A DNA stretch of 64,000 bases from Hemileia vastatrix (taxonomy: Eukaryota; Basidiomycota; Pucciniomycetes; Pucciniales; Zaghouaniaceae). Below, piece after piece: positions 23,501 to 34,653 of the stretch; within the stretch, counting starts at the first letter, position 1; every line of letters starts with the position of its first letter. A program made the position numbers and the translations under genes. The notes under the pieces were generated by a model. It was not told the DNA's origin, searched no databases, and worked only from the letters and a program-made list of their open reading frames with translations. The stretch lies in NCBI GenBank assembly GCA_030280995.1, contig JASXTE010000018.1, forward strand, positions 1-64,000. Direction: 5' to 3'.

Positions 23501-26500
23501 AATACTCTAGCATAAATATAGGTGGGATAAAAAAATAATACCCTTGCTTTTCAAAGGTTAAAAAACCTATTTATGTAAAAATTGACCCTGTTTAAGCCTT
23601 GTTGATACTTTATGTCACCCACTGGCACAAATATATTTTTTACCATCAGTCAAGTACTTTCTAAAAACTTAAAATTAAAAATCAAAATGTTAAAAAATTA
23701 TCTTCTTAACCAGTTCACACAATATTTGATTGTGTGCACAATAATTTCTTATAATTCATAAAATATACAAAGTATATAAATAATACCTAGAAGATTTACA
23801 ACTTAAAATTGTCCTTCTCAGATATGAACTGTTGTTCAGGAGACACCTTAAGTGATGTGTAAGTAGATGACAAGGGTTTTACTTATGTCCTTTGTATTTG
23901 CTTGTTGGCTAACCATCAAAGTGAAGGTGTTACAGACTTGGTCAAAAGTGTCCTTCTGAATGATAGTCCGATGCTCAGAAGGACACTATTATAATTCATA
24001 TCATATAGGTATTATATATAACCATTTTATCTTTAAAGTTTATAAAACTGTCTTTCTTGTGATGAACTATTGTTCAGGTGAACACTTTAAGAACTGTAAA
24101 TGACGTGAGCTCTTTTAATAGTTTTGGTACTGGAAAATTGGTCAAACATTAAAATGAAGGTGTTACAGACTTGGTCTAAAGTGTCCTTCTGAATGACGTT
24201 CCGATGCTCAGAAGGACAATTTTTTAATGCATTAAAAAAAAGATGTATACATATAACACCTAGATGATATGAATTATAAAAGCTTCCTTCTGAGTGTCGA
24301 ACCGTCGTTCAGAAAGACACTTTGATAATTTGAGCTACTCATCTTCTACAGACTTATACACTCACCAATATGCTTTATCAAAGTGTCTTCCTCAGCATCA
24401 GCCAATTCTCAGAAGGACACTAGGTGCCATGTAAAGCCAGATACCACTGTTTTTTTAATTTTATTTAAAAAATTAATCTCAGATTTGAAAAATGCATTTT
24501 ATTGAATTATTATTATTCATGGTAAAAAAATCTGTCCAATTCCTTTAGAACACAATATAATACTACATCAAAAAGTAATAATATAATGGAAAGTATATTG
24601 CAACACATAACTATTATTAAAAACATAGCATTAAGCCATTGAATATATGAAAAGTAAAGAGTAATTTTTTCTTAACATATAATAAATATATTGAACTGCC
24701 AAATATCCTTTTATTATTATGACCAAAGTATAGCATTCTGCCAAATGCATTTGGAGCACAAGATTCAACAATACCCTAATCATAGATAACAAACTGGTAA
24801 GGGAAAGTACATTTTATTATTATTATGAAAAAAATCTTTTCATATACATATGTGAAAACTGTGATATCTGAATTTTCTTCACTAAGGCCATTAACATGTA
24901 TAAAATTTAGGAAAATCTTAGGATTTGTAAAACAATAATGCCTCAACATCCTTCAAATTTGTATTTTAAATAATTTTTATTAAGTAAAAGATTGATTAAT
25001 TACTCAATAACTACTCTAGCACAAATATAGGTGGAACAAAAAAATTAATACCCTTGCTTTTCAAAGGTTTAAAAAACCAATTAATGTAATAATTGAACCT
25101 GTTACAGCCTTTTTTATGCTTTATGTCACCCACTTGCACAAACATGTTTCTGACCATCAGTCAAGTACTTTCTGGAAGCTAAAATAATGAATTAAAGGAT
25201 TAAAAATGTGTCTTCTTAGCCAGTCCACACAATATTTAATTGTGTGCACATTAATTTTTTATAATGCATAAGAGATACCCTGGTATATATGTAATACCTA
25301 GATGATCTGCAATTTAAAGTGTCCTTCTCAGCTATGGACCATTTTTCAGGAGGAAACTTTAAATGATGTGTAAGTAGATGACAGGGGTTCTGCTAGTCTC
25401 CATGGTATTTGATTGTTGGCTAACAATTATAGTGAAGGTGTTACAAACTTGGTCAAAAGTGTCCTTCTGAATGATGGTCTGATGCTCAGAAGGACACTTT
25501 TATAATGCATATCATATAGGTATTATATATAACCATTTTATCTTTAAAGTTTATAAAACTGTCTTTCTATGTGATGAACCATTGTTTAGGTGAACACTTT
25601 AAGTAATGTAAATGACATGAGCTCTTTTAATAGTCTTGGTACTGGAACATTGGTTTAACATTAAAATGAAGGTGTTACAGACTTGTTCAAAGGTGTCCTT
25701 CTTAAAAAAGGTCCAACGCTCAGAAGGAGTTTTATAATGCATAAAAGATAGATATGCATACATATAATACCTAGATGATATGCATTATAAAAGTGTTTTT
25801 CTAAACATTGGACCATTTTTCAGAAGGACACTTTTGACCAAGTCTGTAACACCTTCACTTTTATGGTTGGCCAACAATCAAATACTATGGAAATTAGCAA
25901 AACCTTTTCCATCCTATTGTACAGAACCTAAAGTGTCCACCTGAGTAATGGTCCATTTCTGAGAAGGAAACTTTAATAATTAAGACTACCCAACTTTCAC
26001 AGACTTATATCCTTACTGATATGCTTTATAAAAGTATTTTTTTCAGCATCTTCCAATTCTCAGAAGGACACTTGGTGCCATGTAAAGCCAGATACCACTT
26101 TCTTTTAATTGTATTTAAGATATTAATCCTATATTTAAAAAATGAATTTTATTAAATTATCATTATTCAAGGTAAAAAATTCTGGCCAATTTCTTTGGAA
26201 CACAAAATAACACTACCTCAAAAATAATGATGTAATGGAAAGCATATTTCAACACACTGTTATTATTAAAAACATAGTATTAAGCCATTGAATTTTGGAA
26301 AATCAAACAACTATATTTTCTTAACATATAATAAATATATCTAACTTCCAAATATCCTTTTACTATTATGATCAAAGTATAGCATTCTACCAGATGCATG
26401 TGGCACACAAGATTCAACAATACCCCAATTATAGATAATAAACTGGTAAGGACAAGTTCATTATAATCTTATTATGAGAAGATAAATATTATCTCATACA

Positions 26501-26930
26501 TATGTGGAAACTGTGATATCTGAATTTTCTTCACTTAGGCCATTTAATGAAATGATTTAAGAAAATCATAGGAGTTGTAATATAATAATGCTTTAACATT
26601 CTTCACATTTGAATTTTAAATAATTTTTCCTAAGTAACAGATTGATTTATTAATCAATACATACTTTAGCACAAATATAGGTTGGACAAAAAATTAATAA
26701 GCATGCTTTCTAAAGCTTCAAAAACCTATTAATGTATAAATTTGACCTGTTACAGCCTTGTTTATGCTTTATGTCATCCACTTGCACAAATGTGCATCTG
26801 ACTATCAGTCAAGTACTTTCTGGAAGCCAATATTCTAGAGTTAAAGCATTAATAAAGTATCTTGTTAACCAGTTCACACAATATTTGATGTGGCAAGAAA
26901 TAATTTTACTCATAATATTCCTAGCAATAA

Positions 26931-27960
26931 CTAGTTTGATAAAGATAAATGCCTAGGGGAAAAATTTGCACCAGATGTCTAGGCCTATTTTATATCAGTT
27001 GTTGTGTTCCATCAAAAATGGTTGTCAAAGTTAACCTGAAATCTGCATTATTTATACCTTTTTCTGATGGATCACATATAAACATATCAATCATAGGTCA
27101 TTAAATTGAATGCACAGACTTTGTAAATATAATTTATTACACAAATCACCCAAAAATGCTATCTCTGACCCACAAGACTTGATAATACCAGCATGTTCAT
27201 CTCCAAAACATTGGTTCATCATTTCCCTACTATCAACTTGTGAAAGAAAATTAATTGGCACCATCTATAGTTTTTGACATATTTTACTAGATGTCATGAG
27301 CTACTGAGTTGATCAATTATCCATCCATCAAATGTAAATATGATGTTAATTCACAACACATATTTTTACTGGTGTTCACACCATTGGTTAACTGATCATT
27401 ACATGATTAAAAAATATGTAAAGTATTTTCAATGATAACAAGATTCCACAAGCCAACATTCACTTTAGAGCACTATCCATGCCTAATATCAACTATTAAT
27501 ATTATTCAAAGAGTGAGTAACTTGAACATTTGTGAACCACAATTTTCAGTCATAAGGTCAATATGACAGTTAAACCAACCTTCACTTATAATGAAAGTGA
27601 ACAGATACCATCACTACATTTTTTCCTGACTGTAATTAATTTTAATCAGGTAATTCTGTTTTTCAATGGTCATAATATTGAGCCAACATTAACTTGCACT
27701 TGAATCAAATCCTCATAATGGAAAATATTAAATAATTTTAAAGAGTAACATCAATATTGAGAAAGGCTCTGGCACAGTTAGATCAAATACTAACTAACCA
27801 AAAGTCATTTTCAATATTCAAAATTATTCAATAAAATTAAGGAATAATAATAAATTATGGTCACCTTCCATAATTCTACACTCATGATACCCTCTGTTGA
27901 ATATGAGTGCACAAATTTTTTTAGTGGTTGCTTGACCACTGCTACCAACCCCCGTGCTAC
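26931..27960. other. Right part of the 16.4-kb element, no gene seen
   Basis: AT-rich, unlike the array units, with no open reading frame having recognisable features. Confidence 0.5.
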
Positions 27961-28190
27961 TAGTCAAGAATGAAAATCCATGAGTGGAATTGCAAATTTT
28001 GCTTGCCACTGTTTTCATATGCAATATTCATTTCATATTGCATGCCAACTTTTTTGCATCCCAGTTCCCCCACACTATTAGCCAAGTATGAAAATCTATC
28101 AGTGAAATTGCAAGTTTAGAATGCCACTGTTGATTATGCAATATTCATTTTCATATTGCATGCCAAATGTTTTGCATCCCAGTTGGCAAT
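27961..28190 (+). repeat. 118-bp tandem duplication
   Basis: Two copies start at 27961 and 28079 with TAGYCAAGWATGAAAATC and end with TTTGCATCCCAGTT. Each contains GCAATATTCATTT.CATATTGCATGCC. The copies are diverged. They lie in the subterminal part of the 16.4-kb element. Confidence 0.75.
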
Positions 28191-28644
28191 CTCATTTTGC
28201 ATTCAACCCAAAATACACAAATCAAATACAACAAATGATTATTCAACACAATTTGGCAGATTGAATTTGGGGCACATAGACATGATAAAATATACATATC
28301 TCTTATATATTTTTTTCTTAAAAGCTTTATGCAGAGAATAAAAATGAGATGGAAAATAATTAAGTAAACTACTGAGGATATTAATTTTTTACATAGAGTC
28401 TTCCATATTTGAAGCTATATAGATAATGATAACAGTTAAAATTTGCTTTTTAAACTTGATGGAGAATTTCTCACCAAGGATATGGGTTTTTTCAATATAG
28501 TTTTTCAAGGCATATTTTCTAACAATATAATGAAAACTAAGGCTATTGTAAAAAAGCTTAAATCATTATTCCTCCTTTCCCTTTTCAAAATTATAGGTCA
28601 CATGACTTATTTTTCACTTTTCTCGCTAGAAGGTTAATTTTCAC

Positions 28645-29045
28645 ATTCTGTATGCATGAATACTTCATGTTGCATATGCATTATGCATCCACATACAATA
28701 TGCAATATGCTATATGCACTATGCAATATACAATTTGAATTATGCAACATGCTATATGCAATATGCAATAAGCAATATGCACTATACATTATGAATTATG
28801 AATTATGCAATATGCAATAGGCAATATTCAATATGAATTATGCATTATGCATTATGCAATATGCAATATGTATTATGAATTATGCATCATGAATTATGCA
28901 ATATACAATATTCAATATGCATTATGCGTTATGAATAATGCAAATTGCATATTGAGTATGCATGCATAATTGGTAATGAATATGTATGAATTTTCAATAT
29001 GCATCAATAATGTATTTTGAGTACACATGCATAATGTGTATGTTA
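28645..29045. repeat. Degenerate ATGCAAT/ATGCATT heptanucleotide array
   Basis: A run of about 400 bases built from ATGCAAT, ATGCATT, ATGAATT and similar 7-mers. Because ATGCAT is self-complementary and ATTGCAT is the complement of ATGCAAT, the array is close to strand-symmetric and can pair with itself. It ends about 200 bases from the right terminus of the 16.4-kb element. Confidence 0.8.
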
Positions 29046-29242
29046 GATCAATGTGTGCTTAATTGTTGCTAAACTATGGATCAAATTACAGTTTTGTTGG
29101 ATTAACTTGTGCTGAATGTAGGGCACACTGGGCCTTAATCAAGGACAAATATCAGACTAAATGTGACTCCAATTTATTCTCAATGTGACATTTATGGAAG
29201 GTCTGATACATGGCATAAATTAGGGTCACCATGGAGTTCAAA

Positions 29243-29285
29243 GAGTGAGAACTGCTAGCGATTCACCCCCAAATTTCCCGTGGTG
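29243..29285 (-). repeat. Right terminal inverted repeat of the 16.4-kb element
   Basis: Plus strand ends GCTAGCGATTCACCCCC, then AAATTTCCCGTGGTG, followed by the duplicated ATA. Reversed, it matches the left terminus. Confidence 0.9.
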
Positions 29286-29395
29286 ATATGTCTACAACAA
29301 GGAATAATTTATAATTAAAAAGAAAATCATTTGCTGAATATAGAAAGGAAAATTAGTGTTAAAATAGAGAGTAAGAAAAAAGACTAAAACTTACT

Positions 29396-30446
29396 TTAAC
29401 ATTTATCAAGGAAGGAGTACTCCCAGTCATTATAAATTTTTTCATAAGTCAAATTTAGAGTTTTAACCAAGGTGACACAATTTTGAATATCCTGCTCATG
29501 AAGGGCCAGAGTGTTTTTGAGGTAAGTAAATACTGCGTTGAAAGCAGTATTGACATAGTCAACAGTGCAGTAATAGGGAGCCACAACCACTCAATTTAGG
29601 ACTTGCCAATCTTGAGGGCAAGGTAGGCGGATTAGAGGAGTGTCTTCCTTGAAAATATGATCCAATTTTGGAGGAGCCAAGAACCAATCATCAGGGGTAA
29701 AAGGTGTTGGAGTGGCCTCTTGCACAGGCCAGGTAACTTCAGTCTTGATGGTGGGAGAAAAAGTTGTACAAGGTGTTACAGCCCAGAAGGGGTCTTCTTC
29801 TAGGCCTGGGATAGTAAAGTTGAGGCAAAGAGCTAGAGGTTTAGCGGTGTAAGGAGTATTAGGAGCCTCCTAGAGTAAAAAAAAAAGAGAGAGAAGAAGG
29901 GAAGATTTTTTAGAAATTAAAAAAAAAAATTGGAAAAGAAGAAGGACTTACTGTATGAATTGACTCTTCAGAGAAGAGTGAGTGATGCTTCATATTTGAT
30001 ATGGTGCTTGGAGTTTGCAAGCAATTATTTTTCTGGGCTCTCTTAGGAGCAGGGTGCTTGATGGCCAGCTTGCTCATTAGGTTTAATGTTGATGCATTTG
30101 GATTGACAACATTAATAGCGGGGGCTACAGCAATTGTAGGGGGCTGTTGAGGCTGCATTTCTTTTTGCAACTTTTGCAGAAGTTTCAAGACTATCAAAAG
30201 AAGGAGAAATAGAGGTCAGCACTAGATATTTAGGAAGGAAGAAAAAGAAGAAGAATTTACTGTGAAGAATCCGTTACCACAACAGGCTTTCAAGAAGCAA
30301 CATGGAGTAATGCCATTCTCAGTACAGCGTTGGAAATGCTTGGCTCCAGTGAGGACAGCTTTGATGGCAGGAGGAGTGGCAATGGCAGTTTTCTGCATGT
30401 TAAAAAATTGATGGATGGTGTTGGTAATTTTGTTATTGGTGTCCAT
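29396..30446 (-). pseudogene. Gene A of gypsy-1A (antisense, zinc-cluster-like), degraded
   Basis: Three exons on the minus strand: 30446-30261, 30190-29952 and 29869-29396, with GTAAAT/GTAAGT donors and TAG acceptors at the same places as in gypsy-1B. Exon 1 encodes CTENGITPCCFLKACCGNGF. Exon 2 starts with the second cysteine group, where the first Cys codon is TGA (S-stop-NFCKSCKKKC). A conserved PGLEEDPFW block follows in exon 3. There is a TGA at 29591-29593 where a Trp is expected. In gypsy-1B the cysteines are C-x2-C-x7-C-x5-CC and C-x2-C-x6-C, resembling fungal Zn2Cys6 DNA-binding clusters. It is antisense to pol. Role in the element unknown. Confidence 0.75.
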
Positions 30447-30514
30447 AATAAGAAGAAGGTAGAGGAAGAAAGAGAAACTAGTATGGAAAGATAAAGTGAA
30501 ACTAGAAGTTAAGG

Positions 30515-30764
30515 CACTACACAATATTGGGGGTTGACTTGCTAGCAAGTCCTCAACCTGAAATCAGATGGAACTCAGACTGAACTCATACTGAACCCAT
30601 ACTGAACTCTACTTGAACACACACCTAAAACTTTTCTGCTGAGTGGTGTTCATCCCTGATTTTATGGTTCCTTTATCAATAGCTCAATGTGTGTTCAATC
30701 TGTGATGAGTTTGGGTCCAAGTTTGCAGACTTGCTAGCAAGTTGGCCCCCCATATTGTGTGGTG
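30515..30764 (+). mobile_element. MITE-2, 250 bp, TSD AGG
   Basis: Runs from CACTACACAATATTGGGGG to CCATATTGTGTGGTG. It is flanked by AGG (30512-30514 and 30765-30767). It is 11 bases shorter than MITE-1, one copy less of the internal 11-bp unit. It sits just upstream of gene A, between its start codon and the LTR. Confidence 0.92.
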
Positions 30765-30841
30765 AGGGAAGAGAAGAAGAAGGAATGAGAAAAAAGTGCA
30801 AGATATGCACCTGGTTTTATAGAGCCTTGGGACAGTCGCAA

Positions 30842-30853
30842 GTAGAGAGAGAC
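30842..30853 (+). promoter_or_regulatory. Polypurine tract of gypsy-1A
   Basis: GTAGAGAGAGAC lies immediately before the LTR start TGTGGTACAC. Gypsy-1B has GTAGAGGGAGGA in the equivalent place before TGTGTTACAC. A purine tract abutting the 3' LTR is where plus-strand DNA synthesis primes in LTR retrotransposons. Confidence 0.7.
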
Positions 30854-32093
30854 TGTGGTACACATCTCTCAGTAACGCAGCAAGAATGCAGGAGTGCAGA
30901 AAAAAGGCTCAAATCTCAAAGGAGCAACAAAGGGGTTGTCAGGTAGGATGGTTAAAGAAGCGCAACTAAGTAATATTCAAAGTTCAGGGAAAGATAGACT
31001 CTTTGTGCACATGGTTTTTAGGGGCAGAAAGATACACAAGTGGTAGAAAGTAAAGAATAGAGAGAAATGTGTATCTGGACTATAGGATTAAAGGGTATGG
31101 TATGTACTTGTGTAAATTATAGTTAACACCAGATGCATACTACAGAGTTATAGAGCAGCGATAAGTGGTGGCATGAAAAATCAGACCTAAGATGAGGATA
31201 ATGCTTTTTAGGAAAAGTGGTGTTCACCTGAAGAGATGAAAAACATGTCAAGGAAAGAAGGTAGCGCTCAAACAAAGGATAGCAGGTAAGATCCAAAATA
31301 AGGTAGTCAATTGCTTAGCGCGGATGGTTCCATTATTATCAGGGACTCATGTGGAAATTGTGGGTTATACAATAGGTATGAAGGCAGTACAATACCTATA
31401 AAAGTTAGGGATCTCAGGAAGAGTAGGGTATGTACAGGAGAGTGGATTTTCAGGCGCTATTAGATCCAAGACTTACACAAAAATTGTACATAGACTAATG
31501 AGATAATTAGATACCATTTTGTATGCTTGTATTAGTGCTGAACTTGTGTAGGAAAACCCAAAGGGCAAGGAAACATAGGAAAGGGGCACTAATCATATAA
31601 ATGTATATAAGCACTCACTTGTAAATAGTCTGAGAGGGGGAGTGAAAAATATAGTAAATAAATAACAATAGATATTTTCTTTTAAATAAAAGTTGAAATA
31701 GATATATTTTATTTTTTGTACATATTGGGTGTGCATACCAGAAGTAGCGCTGTAGAGTTATTTTATTGCTGCATTAAGGATAGGATTAGATAGAGTGCTT
31801 AAAGAGGGAGTGGCTAAGAATACTAGAACATACTGAGAATAGATCTAGCCAACAGTTTGATTGCTTATTTTAAAATATATTCCCCTTTTTATTTTAAAAA
31901 ATCTCTACAAATTTATTCTAATTTCTCCTCTATATAAAAAAATATAGATAACCAGACTTACAATATGTGATTTCACTGTATTTAAATATGAGAGTGGAAG
32001 GTGCTTCTTTTTAGAATTAGATTTATAAAGGAGAACCAACCCATCTCGGAATTGTGTCTATAGCTTAGTATTATAGAACTTTTTTTTTCTACA
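30854..32093 (+). mobile_element. 3' LTR of gypsy-1A, 1240 bp
   Basis: Starts TGTGGTACACATCTC and ends GTATTATAGAACTTTTTTTTTCTACA by position, matching the gypsy-1B LTR (56580-57782, reverse) at both ends. TG...CA termini. Immediately downstream the sequence joins a gypsy-2 relict (GCAGCTAAATT, compare 36093). Confidence 0.8.
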
Positions 32094-32946
32094 GCAGCTA
32101 AATTAAAGGGTTGCACCTGGCATCAGATCAAGGGAAAAGTTGTATGATTGATGAGGTGGTAGGGTCTTTACTTCTCTATCTTCAAACAGTGGTAAGAATT
32201 ACCAGTAAGCTTCAGGGGCCATTTCCTTGAGGCTTTTTGTTGGCTTTGAGCACTGAACCTTGGCTACAATCTTTGAAGATATGTTCCAAGCTGTTACATC
32301 ACATTCCAGCTCCTCTTCTTCCTCCAGCACCCCCTCCAAGTCCTGAAACTTAGCATCAAGAGAAAGTGTCAGCTCTTGTGGAAAGTCTACTGATGATAAT
32401 GAAACACCAGGAGAATTTCCAGGAGGGGCCCTTGACCCCTGCAGAGGCCAGGGGAAAAATTATTTCTCTGTGCCATCCACCTTCCCATCTTCCTCTTTAT
32501 CCTTCCTTGTTTGCACCTTCTCCTCCTTTAGGTGTCTTTCTTCTCCCTTTTGGCCCCATCTGACACTCCCCATTAGAAACCAATCCCCAGCCTGCTGCTT
32601 AGAATCAAGAGAAAGAATCAGTTATGGTGGCAATTCAACTGATGATAAAAAACATCATAAGACTCACCAGGATGTGCCCCTGACCCCTGAAAGGGCAATG
32701 AGGCCAATAATTTAGTGCCAGAATCCCCTTTCCTTCCCATCTGAACCTTCTTTTCCTTCAAGTCAATGGGTTTGTTATATTGGTTCAGCCATGTCATACC
32801 CAGTACCATGTTGTACTTGTCCTTCAGGTTTTTTGCATATGCCCTGCACTTTAACTTCTTTCTGTCACACAAAAATCTGAGAGAAACATTTTCTGTTAAT
32901 TCTCCTCCCCCACCTGGGGATCTGTCAAACATAATTAGATGCCTAG
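32094..32946 (-). pseudogene. Old gypsy-2 relict, protease/pol-start part
   Basis: Collinear with 36093-36851 of the younger gypsy-2 but more diverged. The protease C-terminal block KYNMVLGMTWLNQYN is readable at 32618-32932. Its reading continues across the younger insertion at 38713. It is broken on the left by gypsy-1A and on the right by gypsy-2. Confidence 0.8.
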
Positions 32947-33267
32947 TGTTAGGACCTAAGAAGGCGGAATACCACTAGCGCTGATGCTAGCCTTAAACGG
33001 GACTGAATATGTTGAGTTACAACAGTGAGACTAACTAGACTGACTATGTTGGGGTTACCAAAAGTGAGGGGTAGACGGGACTGACTATGCTAACTAAGCA
33101 GTGAGACAAGAGAGTAATTGGATTACTAAATAAGTTGTCCGATGAGGAGCGCTTCACAGCACTTGCCCCCATATAACCCCCTTATGCAATATCCACTCTT
33201 CCGCCTCTTTACGATGCATAGTGCCCATAGCGCTCCTCCTCTCCACCTCTCAAACCAAATCCTAACA
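32947..33267 (-). mobile_element. 3' LTR of gypsy-2
   Basis: Plus strand runs TGTTAGGACCTAAGAAGG to CAAATCCTAACA. It has perfect TGTTAG/CTAACA terminal inverted repeats and matches the other LTR in length once MITE-3 is removed. A purine tract (minus strand AAAAGAGGGGGTAA, 33268-33282) abuts it. Confidence 0.95.
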
Positions 33268-33279
33268 TTACCCCCTCTT

Positions 33280-34650
33280 TTACTCCTCCTGCCCCCTGGG
33301 CTCCTTCTCAAACTCCTTCAACTTTCCCTTAGCGTTCATCAAATTTTCCACCGGCTCCCAAGACCTATCTCCAACCCCATAACCCTTCCAATGCACTAAA
33401 TACTGAACCTTTCCCCTATGCAACCTCTTTGCAACAACCTTTTCTACCTCAAACTCTTCCTCATTTCCCACCTGGATTGGCGCTGGTTGTTCTTCTGGGC
33501 GCCCTGGGATTGTATCTTCCCTGTGCTCTGTAAGTAATTAAATATTGAAAACTGGGTGTACTTGCCTCATTGAGATTGGTAGCTCCAGTTCATAAGCCGA
33601 GTCAGATACTTTGCACTTGACTTTGAATGGACCCACTTTCTTGTGATCTAGTTTAGCGCTGGGACGTAATGTGGAAAGAAAACGTGAGCTGAGCCAAACC
33701 TTGTCACCTACCTGTAGCGTGCGGTGTTGGGTCTTTCCATGATCATGATGACGCTTCATTGCTTGCTGAGATAACCTAAGCGCTGCCTCTAGTTCTTGAC
33801 ATATACTCAGTATCTTCTTGATCCACTCTTCAGCTTCCTGGACTTGTAATGTGGATGGGGTACCAATTGAGAATGTTGGGTGGTACCCATAATTGGCATA
33901 GAATGGTGACATGCCTGTTGCAGCATGTGTCCTATTGTTGTACAAGAATTCCGCAAGTGGTAATAGCTGTACCCAATCATCCTGCTGATAGTTAATGAAG
34001 TGGCGCAGGTATTTTTTGATTGCCTTGTTTACTATCTCAGACTGCCCATCAGTTTTTGGGTGCCATGCTGTTGATAAGATGGGCTTAATATTCAGTTGTT
34101 CATACATTGCTTTCAACAACTTAGAGTTAAAGGTACTTCCCCTATCTGATACTATACTATCAGGCAATCCATGCAATTTCCACACATGCGCCACCATTAA
34201 ATCTGCAATACCCTCTGATGTAACCTTGGTGGTGGTGGGGAAAAATTGCGCCATCTTGGTGCAGCGGTCAACTACTGTGAGGATAGCATTCTTTCCTTGT
34301 GACTTGGGTAACTCCACTATAAAATCGTAGGAGAGCTCTTTTCATGGCTGTTTGGCAATGTTTAGTGGGGTCAGTGGTGTCGTTGTTGGACTAACCTTGT
34401 GCCTCTGACAAGAGTCACATGCTGCTACATAGCGCTGAATATATGCCTTCATGGACTTCCAGTAAAAATTGTGATTTACCAGTTCCACTGTCTTCAGAGG
34501 TCGTGGGTGCCCTACCATTGGGGAATCATGTCTTGATTTGACTACCTGCCTTTTGAGTTCTTCATCATTTGGCACCACTATCCTTCCATTCCAATATAGT
34601 GCTTCCCCTTCTAGGTGATTCTCCTCCAGTCCTTTACTTACCAATACCTC
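33280..34650 (-). pseudogene. gypsy-2 integrase and chromodomain
   Basis: Minus strand order: HHCC zinc domain (SRHDSPMVGHPRPLKTVELV..CDSCQRH, near 34400-34560), the catalytic core with VDRCTKMAQF (first Asp), SDRGSTFNSKL (second Asp) and TDGQSEIVNKAI (Glu), a GPF module, then a C-terminal chromodomain ([26 protein letters not shown]) at 33280-33471. Chromodomains target such elements to heterochromatin. In-frame stops are at 34342 (TGA where Trp is expected), 33538 and 34654. All catalytic residues are present, so inactivation is recent. Confidence 0.88.
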
Positions 34651-34653
34651 TTT

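Larger units (their letters stand above)
13430..26930. repeat. Tandem array of about 1.65-kb units rich in inverted motifs
   Basis: The marker 'AGTGTCTTCCTCAGCATCAG' or a variant recurs near 14568, 17930, 19590, 21245, 22880, 24380 and 26035. A second marker (AGGCCATTAACATGAATATG-type) recurs near 15085, 18440, 20090, 21750, 23385, 24890 and 26540. Spacing is about 1.5-1.66 kb, except for one interval enlarged by the satellite and gene at 15.5-17.7 kb. Each unit has several copies of AAAAGTGTCCTTCTGA and its reverse complement TCAGAAGGACACTTTT around TATAATGCAT, so each can fold into long hairpins. A partial unit starts the array. Non-coding. Confidence 0.88.
12880..29285. mobile_element. 16.4-kb CACTA-like terminal-inverted-repeat element, TSD ATA
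   Basis: The left end reads CACCACAGGAAATTTGGGGG and the right end, reversed, reads CACCACGGGAAATTTGGGGG. The match continues as TGAA..GCTAGC..TTCTC over about 43 bases. The 3-bp duplication ATA flanks it (12877-12879 and 29286-29288). Both flanks are halves of gypsy-1A: gene B on the left, gene A on the right. Inside are a tandem array of about 1.65-kb units, a hexanucleotide satellite, one spliced gene and short repeats near the right end. No transposase reading frame was recognised, so it looks non-autonomous. The alternative, two unrelated ends, is unlikely given matching termini and duplication. Confidence 0.88.
7905..32093 (+). mobile_element. Ty3/gypsy retrotransposon gypsy-1A, 5'-truncated, with nested insertions
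   Basis: In order on the plus strand: degraded pol (7905-11093), a sense C-terminal extension (11094-11480), gene B antisense (11706-12509), gene A antisense (29396-30446), a polypurine tract and a 1240-bp 3' LTR (30854-32093). Three later insertions with exact 3-bp duplications interrupt it: MITE-1, the 16.4-kb TIR element and MITE-2. Removing them leaves about 7.26 kb. The order pol, B, A, LTR is the same in gypsy-1B at the right edge of the window, so the two antisense genes belong to the element. The 5' LTR and gag are absent. It abuts a gypsy-2 relict at 32094. Confidence 0.85.

Noticed and set aside
13430..26930. CRISPR-like array suggested by many short repeats
   Set aside because: The repeats are inverted, irregularly spaced and part of 1.65-kb units in a eukaryotic chromosome; there are no uniform spacers.
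32366..33399. Plus-strand frames over gypsy-2 and its relict
   Set aside because: They are shadows of the minus-strand gag, protease and integrase readings.
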